In this document: positions 58,356 through 64,000 of the stretch, one piece after another
How the letters are laid out: the number at the start of each line of letters is the position of its first letter
Numbering within the stretch: the first letter of the stretch is position 1
Origin: Serratia fonticola
Lineage (GTDB): Bacteria; Pseudomonadota; Gammaproteobacteria; Enterobacterales; Enterobacteriaceae
NCBI RefSeq assembly: GCF_001006005.1
Contig: NZ_CP011254.1
Span: forward strand, 3,224,001-3,288,000
Reading direction: 5' to 3'
Length of the DNA: 64,000 nucleotides
Made by a program: the position numbers and the translations under genes
The notes under the pieces: model-generated
Database searches by the model: none
Told to the model about the DNA's origin: nothing
The model's input: the letters and a program-made list of their open reading frames with translations, nothing else

Positions 58356-59504
58356 ATGAACACCCTACAGAAAGTGGTAATTGCCCCCGACTCCTTTAAA
58401 GAGAGCCTGAGTGCTCAGGGTGTCGCAGAGGCTATCGAGCGTGGTTTCCGGCAAATCTATCCGCAGGCGCACTATGTGTTGCTGCCCATGGCGGACGGAG
58501 GCGAGGGCACCGTCGATGCGATGGTGGCCGCCACCGGTGGGGAAATCGTCAATGTGCAGGTGAGCGGGCCGCAGGGCAAACCTACCGCAGCATTTTATGG
58601 TCTGCTCGGGGAAGGGAAAACCGCAGTTATCGAAATGGCGGCCGCGTCCGGGCTGCATCTGGTGGCGGGTGACGAACGCGATCCGTTAGTGACCACCAGC
58701 TTTGGTACCGGTGAGCTGATCCTGGCAGCACTGCAACACGGTGTAGACTCGATCATCTTGGGGATCGGCGGCAGCGCAACCAATGATGGCGGGGCGGGCA
58801 TGATGCAGGCGCTGGGCGCTAAGCTCCTCGACCACCACAATCAAGAATTACGGCCCGGTGGCGCGGCGTTGGCGCAACTGGCGCATATCGATCTCAGCCA
58901 ACTGGATCCCCGCTTGCAGCAGGTGAAGATCACGGTAGCCTGCGACGTGGATAATCCGCTGTGTGGCGATCACGGGGCTTCAGCAATCTTCGGCCCACAA
59001 AAAGGGGCCACGCCGGAGAAGGTGCAGCAACTGGACAAGGCGCTGCATCATTACGGCACGCTCCTGGAGCAGAGCACCGGGCGCAAGGTATTGCAGGTGC
59101 CAGGCTCGGGTGCTGCCGGGGGCATGGGAGCGGCATTGATCGGTTTTCTGGCAGCTGAGCTGCGGCCAGGCATCGAAATCGTAATCGAAACGCTGCATCT
59201 GGAAGACGCGGTACGTAATGCTGACCTGGTGATCACTGGCGAAGGGCGGCTCGACAGCCAGTCGATCCACGGCAAAACCCCGATCGGCGTTGCGCGGGTA
59301 GCCAAGCGCCACCAATTACCGGTGATTGCCATTGCCGGTAGCCTGTCAAAAGACTATCAGGTAGTGCATCAACACGGCATCGATGCCGCTTTCTCGGTGA
59401 TCGACCGCATCGTGACGCTGCCAGAGGCGCTGGCGGACGCGGCCCATAACCTGGAAGTCACGGCGCGCAACGTGGCTGCCGTCTGGCAGTTGGCGCAAAA
59501 ATAA
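58356..59504 (+). CDS. garK: Glycerate 2-kinase
   Basis: Start at 58356 (MNTLQKVVIAPDSFKESLSA) with AAGG ten bases upstream, giving 382 aa, the family length; an upstream in-frame ATG at 58320 is unsupported. Glycerate kinase type I motifs: APDSFKESLSA, PMADGGEGTVDA, GIGGSATNDGGAGM and GEGRLDSQSIHGKTP. It phosphorylates glycerate from glucarate/galactarate or glyoxylate metabolism. Whether it is GarK or GlxK cannot be told by eye; CdaR next to it favours GarK. Confidence 0.85.
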   Translation: MNTLQKVVIAPDSFKESLSAQGVAEAIERGFRQIYPQAHYVLLPMADGGEGTVDAMVAATGGEIVNVQVSGPQGKPTAAFYGLLGEGKTAVIEMAAASGLHLVAGDERDPLVTTSFGTGELILAALQHGVDSIILGIGGSATNDGGAGMMQALGAKLLDHHNQELRPGGAALAQLAHIDLSQLDPRLQQVKITVACDVDNPLCGDHGASAIFGPQKGATPEKVQQLDKALHHYGTLLEQSTGRKVLQVPGSGAAGGMGAALIGFLAAELRPGIEIVIETLHLEDAVRNADLVITGEGRLDSQSIHGKTPIGVARVAKRHQLPVIAIAGSLSKDYQVVHQHGIDAAFSVIDRIVTLPEALADAAHNLEVTARNVAAVWQLAQK

Positions 59505-59631
59505 CCCCCGTTTTACCTGTTACTGATATAGGTTCCGGTCCGGCGCTTTTCCGTTACAATAGGCCGCATGAGTGGCTATTAATACGCTGAGAAATAACAG
59601 GGTATTTGCCGGGAAGGACAAGGGGATCGGA

Positions 59632-60594
59632 ATGAAGCAAGAGAAACACGGGGTATTGCTGGTGAATCTGGGTACGCCAGAGGCACCTACCCCGCAGGCG
59701 GTAAAACGCTATCTGAAAGAATTTCTCAGTGACAACCGGGTGGTCGACACTGCGCCGCTGATCTGGTGGCCAATTCTTAATGGCATCATTCTGCCGATCC
59801 GTTCACCGCGTGTGGCAAAACTTTATCAATCCGTCTGGATGGACGAAGGTTCGCCGTTGCTGGTCTATAGCCGCCGCCAACAGCGGGAGCTGGCAGCGCG
59901 TATGCCGAATACCCCGGTGGAGCTGGGCATGAGCTACGGTTCACCCAGCCTGGCACAGGCGATCGACAGCCTATTGGCGCAGGGCGTGACCAATCTGGTG
60001 GTGTTGCCGCTGTATCCGCAATACTCGTGTTCGACCAGCGCCGCAGTCTGGGATGGTGTTGCACGGGTGCTGAAAGGCTATCGCCGCCTGCCATCGATCG
60101 GCTTTATCCGTGACTATGCCGAGCACCCAGCGTATATCCTGGCCTTGCAGCAAAGCGTTGAGCGGGCATTTGCCGAACACGGTAAGCCCGACCGCCTGGT
60201 GATGTCGTTCCACGGGATTCCCAAACGCTACGCCACTTTGGGTGACGATTACCCGCAACGCTGCGAAGATACCTACCGCGCGCTGGCGGCGGCCATACCG
60301 CTGGCCCCAGATCGGGTGATGATGACCTATCAATCGCGCTTCGGTCGGGAGCCTTGGCTGACGCCGTACACCGACGAAACCCTGAAGAGTCTGCCAGCGC
60401 AAGGCGTGAAGCATATCCAACTGATCTGCCCCGGCTTTTCTGCGGATTGCCTGGAAACGCTGGAGGAGATCAAAGAGCAGAACCGCGAAATCTTCCTGGA
60501 GGCGGGGGGCGAGAAGTTTGAATACATCCCGGCACTTAATGATGACGCCGCCCATATCGATATGATGCAACAGCTGGTGGGGCAACGGCTGTAA
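59632..60594 (+). CDS. hemH: Ferrochelatase
   Basis: Start at 59632 ([20 protein letters not shown]) after AAGGGGAT, 320 aa, as in E. coli. The active-site His is in [10 protein letters not shown] and the conserved Glu further on ([10 protein letters not shown]). It inserts Fe(II) into protoporphyrin IX, the last step of haem synthesis, at the cytoplasmic face of the membrane. Single gene. Confidence 0.97.
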   Translation: MKQEKHGVLLVNLGTPEAPTPQAVKRYLKEFLSDNRVVDTAPLIWWPILNGIILPIRSPRVAKLYQSVWMDEGSPLLVYSRRQQRELAARMPNTPVELGMSYGSPSLAQAIDSLLAQGVTNLVVLPLYPQYSCSTSAAVWDGVARVLKGYRRLPSIGFIRDYAEHPAYILALQQSVERAFAEHGKPDRLVMSFHGIPKRYATLGDDYPQRCEDTYRALAAAIPLAPDRVMMTYQSRFGREPWLTPYTDETLKSLPAQGVKHIQLICPGFSADCLETLEEIKEQNREIFLEAGGEKFEYIPALNDDAAHIDMMQQLVGQRL

Positions 60595-60614
60595 ATCAGG
60601 CTCAGATCCCTACT

Positions 60615-60641
60615 GTAGGGGCGCTGCATGCTGCGCCCGTT
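60615..60641. repeat. REP-like palindromic repeat (GGGCGC-GCATGC type)
   Basis: GTAGGGGCGCTGCATGCTGC then GCCCGTT; inverted near-copy of the element at 27319-27346. Palindromic arms GGGCGC / GCGCCC. Confidence 0.6.
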
Positions 60642-60763
60642 CAGATATCAATGCGTTAGTTCGGGTGCCTCTACAAATTCGGTAACATTGCTACTTTGTC
60701 ATCAGCCTCAGGCAGGAATGTGCTAACATTCCTGCCTGTTCACCGCAACTCACCGCCAATCAC

Positions 60764-62068
60764 ATGAAATTTCCTGGTAAACGTAAATCCAAACATTATT
60801 TTCCGGTTAACGCACGCGATCCGCTATTGCAGCAGACACAGCCTGAAAATGAAGTCAGTACCTCTTATGTCGTCGGTATCGATCAGACGCTGGTGGATAT
60901 CGAAGCTAAAGTGGATGACGCGTTTGTCGAACGCTACGGCCTTAGCCTGGGCCATTCGCTGGTCATTGAGGACGACGTTGCCGAGGCGCTGTATCAGGAA
61001 CTGAGCGACAATAACCTGATCACTCATCAATTTGCCGGTGGCACCATCGGTAACACCTTGCACAATTACTCGGTACTGGCGGACGATCGTTCCGTGCTGC
61101 TCGGCGTGATGTGCAGCAACGTTAAAATTGGCAGCTATGCCTATCGCTATCTGTGCAACACCTCCAGCCGTACCGATCTTAACTACCTGCAAGCGGTGGA
61201 TGGGGCCATTGGCCGCTGTTTTACGCTGATTAGCGAGAGCGGCGAACGCACCTTTGCCATCAGCCCAGGGCAGATGAACCAGCTACGCCCGGAAAGCATT
61301 CCTGAAGAGGTGATCGCAGGGGCTGCCGCGTTGGTACTGACCTCCTATCTGGTGCGTTGCAAACCCGGTGAGCCCATGCCGGAAGCCACCATGCAGGCGA
61401 TCGCGTTTGCCAAAAAGCATGATGTACCGGTAGTGCTGACGCTGGGCACCAAGTACGTTATTGCGGATAACCCGGTGTGGTGGCGTGATTTTCTCAGGGA
61501 ACATGTTTCCATTCTGGCGATGAATGAAGATGAGGCGTTGGAACTCACTGGGTTGAGCGATCCGCTAATGGCCTCAGAGATGGCATTGGACTGGGTAGAT
61601 TTGGTGCTGTGTACCGCTGGGCCAAACGGTCTGTATATGGCGGGTTACACCGAAGAGGCCAACAAGCGTGAGACCCAGCATCCGCTGTTACCGGGCCATA
61701 TCGCCGAGTTTAACCGCTTCGAATTCAGCCGTGCGATGCGTCGTGAAAGCTGTGAAAACGCGCTTAAGGTCTATTCGCATATCGCCCCGTATATGGGCGG
61801 CCCGGAAAAGATCATGAATACCAATGGTGCGGGCGACGGTGCGCTGTCTGCTCTGCTGCATGATATCGCAGCTAACGGCTATCACCGCAACAACGTGCCA
61901 AACTCCAGCAAGCATGTGCGTAGCTACCTGACCTATTCGTCTTTGGCGCAGGTATGCAAATATGCCAACCGCGTTAGCTATCAGGTACTTAACCAGCACT
62001 CGCCACGTTTGACCCGTGGGCTGCCGGAGCGGGAAGACAGTTTGGAAGAGTCTTACTGGGAACGGTAA
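60764..62068 (+). CDS. gsk: Inosine-guanosine kinase
   Basis: 434 aa, very close to E. coli Gsk (MKFPGKRKSKHYFPVNARDP). PfkB fold with TSSRTDLNYLQ and the catalytic NTNGAGDGALSALLHDI. It phosphorylates inosine and guanosine in purine salvage. No clear Shine-Dalgarno before the ATG. A very stable hairpin follows. Confidence 0.97.
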   Translation: MKFPGKRKSKHYFPVNARDPLLQQTQPENEVSTSYVVGIDQTLVDIEAKVDDAFVERYGLSLGHSLVIEDDVAEALYQELSDNNLITHQFAGGTIGNTLHNYSVLADDRSVLLGVMCSNVKIGSYAYRYLCNTSSRTDLNYLQAVDGAIGRCFTLISESGERTFAISPGQMNQLRPESIPEEVIAGAAALVLTSYLVRCKPGEPMPEATMQAIAFAKKHDVPVVLTLGTKYVIADNPVWWRDFLREHVSILAMNEDEALELTGLSDPLMASEMALDWVDLVLCTAGPNGLYMAGYTEEANKRETQHPLLPGHIAEFNRFEFSRAMRRESCENALKVYSHIAPYMGGPEKIMNTNGAGDGALSALLHDIAANGYHRNNVPNSSKHVRSYLTYSSLAQVCKYANRVSYQVLNQHSPRLTRGLPEREDSLEESYWER

Positions 62069-62075
62069 CCAACAA

Positions 62076-62108
62076 CCGGTAAGAGCGCTGTTTTAGCGCT
62101 CTTACCGG
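62076..62108. terminator. Long perfect hairpin between convergent gsk and ybaL
   Basis: CCGGTAAGAGCGCT / AGCGCTCTTACCGG, 14-bp perfect stem, loop GTTTT. No T-run on either side, but its position between convergent stops suggests a two-way terminator. Confidence 0.65.
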
Positions 62109-62118
62109 CTTAATGGCG

Positions 62119-63810
62119 TCAGATTGGGCAGGCGGCCAGCTTCTCTTCGTCCGACAGCGAATCCAGCTTGAGGATATTCAACATGCTGTTGGCGATCTCG
62201 CGTTCACCCATCACCACCTGATCGGCACCCCGGTCGGAAATATACGAAACCTCGTCGTCGTAATGAGCGCGGGCGATAATCTCCAGAGTAGGGCGCTTGG
62301 TGCGGGCCGAGGCCACGATCTCACCGGCTTCATAACCGTTGGGAATGGTCAGCAGCAACCAGCGTGCGCAGTCGAGCCTTGCCAGTTCCATGATCTCCGG
62401 ATTTGCCGCGTTGCCTAACACCGCTTTGATCCCTTGAGCACGCAGGGCTTCAACCCGTGGGCGAGAGTTTTCTATCACCACCATCGAGACGCCTTCTTCG
62501 GTCAGCTTGGCCCCTAACAGGCTACCAACCCGGCCATAACCCACGACGACGGCATGATTGCAGATATCGACCGGGATCTGCTTCTCTTCCTCCACCGCTT
62601 CTTCCAGGATCTGATCCTCGATGGTTTCCGTCTTGGCCAGATAGCGCTCCAGCAAGGTAAACAGCAGCGGGTTGAGCATGATTGACAGGATCGCCCCGGC
62701 CAGCACCAGATTACGGCCATGCTGATCCATCATGCCTAGCGTGACCCCCAATCCGGCCAGGATAAAGGCGAACTCACCAATCTGTGCCAGGCTGGCGGAA
62801 ATGGTCAGCGCGGTACGCTTGGAGTGACCGAACATTTTGACTAGCGCGAAGGCCGCCACCGATTTACCAAACAGGATAATCGCCAGCGTTGCCAACACCG
62901 CCAGCGGTTGGTTGATCAGGATCATCGGATCGAACAGCATACCGACCGAGACAAAGAACAGCACCGCAAAGGCGTCACGCAGCGGCAGCGTATCGTGCGC
63001 TGCGCGGTGGCTCAGTTCCGATTCGTTCAGCACCATACCGGCAAAGAAGGCACCCAGGGCAAATGAGACGTCAAACAGGCCGACAGCGCCGTAGGCAATA
63101 CCCAGCGCCAGTGCCAACACCGCCAGCGTAAACAGCTCGCGCGAGCCGGTACTGGCGGTTTTTGCCAGGATCCAAGGCACCACTCGGCGGCCAACGATAA
63201 TCATCAGCGCGATAAAGGCGATAACCTTGCCAATGGTGATGGCCAACTCGGTGAGCAGCTGTGTGGTGCTGGCGGTATCGCTGTTGAGCATATTGGCAAA
63301 CGCCGGCAGCAGCACCAGGGCCAACACCATGGCCAAATCTTCGACAATAAGCCAGCCGATGGCGATCTGCCCGCGTTGGCTGTCGATCAGTTGCCGTTCT
63401 TCCAGGGCGCGCAGCAGTACCACGGTACTGGCGGTGGACAGACACAGGCCGAACACCAGGCCGGAAACCAAATCCCAGCCCATCAGTTTGGACAACCCCA
63501 TCCCCAACACCGTCGCGACGGCGATTTGGGCAATGGCCCCTGGGATAGCGATATTTTTTACAGCGAGGAGATCTTTAAGCGAGAAATGGAGACCAACACC
63601 GAACATCAGCAGGATCACCCCAATCTCCGCGAGTTCCGGCGCTAACGAGGTATCAGCGACGAAACCGGGGGTAAACGGGCCGGCTAGTACGCCTGCGGCC
63701 AGGTACCCTACCAACGGGGAGATGCGCAGGCGGTTTGCCAGCATTCCGAAGAGGAAGGCGAGTACTAACCCTCCAACAATAGTGGTGATCAAGGGTGTTG
63801 AATTATGCAT
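62119..63810 (-). CDS. ybaL: YbaL, monovalent cation:proton antiporter (CPA2 family)
   Basis: Start at 63810 (MHNSTPLITTIVGGLVLAFL), 563 aa; the frame is open to 63855 without conservation. N-terminal CPA2 membrane domain (about 1-385, 12-13 helices; LMFGVGLHFSLKDL) and C-terminal RCK/TrkA-N nucleotide-binding domain (about 415-535) with VVGYGRVGSLLG. Related to KefB/KefC; substrate not established, predicted K+/H+ antiport at the inner membrane. Convergent with gsk. Confidence 0.94.
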   Translation of the reverse strand: MHNSTPLITTIVGGLVLAFLFGMLANRLRISPLVGYLAAGVLAGPFTPGFVADTSLAPELAEIGVILLMFGVGLHFSLKDLLAVKNIAIPGAIAQIAVATVLGMGLSKLMGWDLVSGLVFGLCLSTASTVVLLRALEERQLIDSQRGQIAIGWLIVEDLAMVLALVLLPAFANMLNSDTASTTQLLTELAITIGKVIAFIALMIIVGRRVVPWILAKTASTGSRELFTLAVLALALGIAYGAVGLFDVSFALGAFFAGMVLNESELSHRAAHDTLPLRDAFAVLFFVSVGMLFDPMILINQPLAVLATLAIILFGKSVAAFALVKMFGHSKRTALTISASLAQIGEFAFILAGLGVTLGMMDQHGRNLVLAGAILSIMLNPLLFTLLERYLAKTETIEDQILEEAVEEEKQIPVDICNHAVVVGYGRVGSLLGAKLTEEGVSMVVIENSRPRVEALRAQGIKAVLGNAANPEIMELARLDCARWLLLTIPNGYEAGEIVASARTKRPTLEIIARAHYDDEVSYISDRGADQVVMGEREIANSMLNILKLDSLSDEEKLAACPI

Positions 63811-64000
63811 CCATACTCCTCTGGTTGTGCTCACGGATGTTACGAAAGGATACATTTAGTTTATTGCATTTGTGCTTTCATTGCTTAGCTAATTTAGTCT
63901 TTTGTGTAAAAAAGCAGACTATTCGTCTATTTTTCTAGAAGTAAGGGGAATTATGGCGTAATGGACCGGATTAAATGGGGTTTTGGAGTGGATAACCCGG
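63811..64000. other. Upstream region of ybaL to the window edge
   Basis: AT-rich leader of ybaL on the minus strand; no gene can be supported in the 190 bp left. Confidence 0.5.

Overview
The window is a stretch of enterobacterial chromosome. Gene order from cyoA to ybaL follows the Escherichia coli backbone almost gene for gene (cyoA-ampG-yajG-bolA-tig-clpP-clpX-lon-hupB-ppiD-ybaV-fadM-queC-ybaE-cof-decR-mdlAB-glnK-amtB-tesB-ybaY-atl-ffs ... hha-tomB ... acrBAR-mscK-rsmS-priC ... ybaN-apt-dnaX-ybaB-recR-htpG-adk ... hemH-gsk-ybaL). Protein sequences are close to, but clearly distinct from, the E. coli ones. The YmoA-like 67-aa Hha, the ERIC elements and the set of inserted genes point to Yersiniaceae, most likely Serratia. 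This is an inference from recall; no species call is possible by eye.

Layout. 1-10 kb: respiratory oxidase start (cyoA), muropeptide import (ampG, yajG), bolA, then the protein-quality-control block tig, clpPX, lon. 10-19 kb: hupB, ppiD, a ComEA-like protein, a FadR-controlled thioesterase, queC, an SgrR-like regulator, cof, and a cysteine desulfhydrase facing its Lrp-type regulator; several ERIC and other intergenic repeats lie here. 19-29.6 kb: MdlAB exporter, NtrC/sigma54-controlled glnK-amtB, tesB, ybaY, atl, 4.5S RNA, adenine deaminase with a divergent LysR regulator. 30-35 kb: hha-tomB, an unknown gene with a broken neighbour, then a zinc-starvation islet: a Zur-box-controlled ABC transporter preceded by an unannotated 43-codon membrane ORF, facing Zur-box-controlled zinc-free L31/L36 paralogues. 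35-45 kb: AcrAB efflux with acrR and a palindromic operator, a DsrE protein, MscK, RsmS, PriC. 45.5-49.6 kb: an accessory operon (sugar/cation symporter, aminoimidazole-riboside-type kinase, ADP-ribosylglycohydrolase, GntR regulator). 49.7-64 kb: ybaN, apt, dnaX with its programmed frameshift, ybaB-recR, htpG, adk, a CdaR regulator with glycerate kinase, hemH, gsk, ybaL.

The accessory insertions relative to E. coli are cdsH, ade plus its LysR gene, the unknown gene plus zinc islet, the DsrE gene, the AIRs-kinase operon, and cdaR-glycerate kinase. Several are metabolic modules with visible local control. Heat-shock promoters (clpP, lon, htpG), sigma54/NtrC (glnK), FadR (fadM), Zur (two), AcrR and a possible PurR box (ade) can be read directly. 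Nothing here is a phage, IS element, CRISPR array or tRNA gene. The least explained pieces are the 31.4-32.1 kb stretch and the 45.5-49.6 kb operon.
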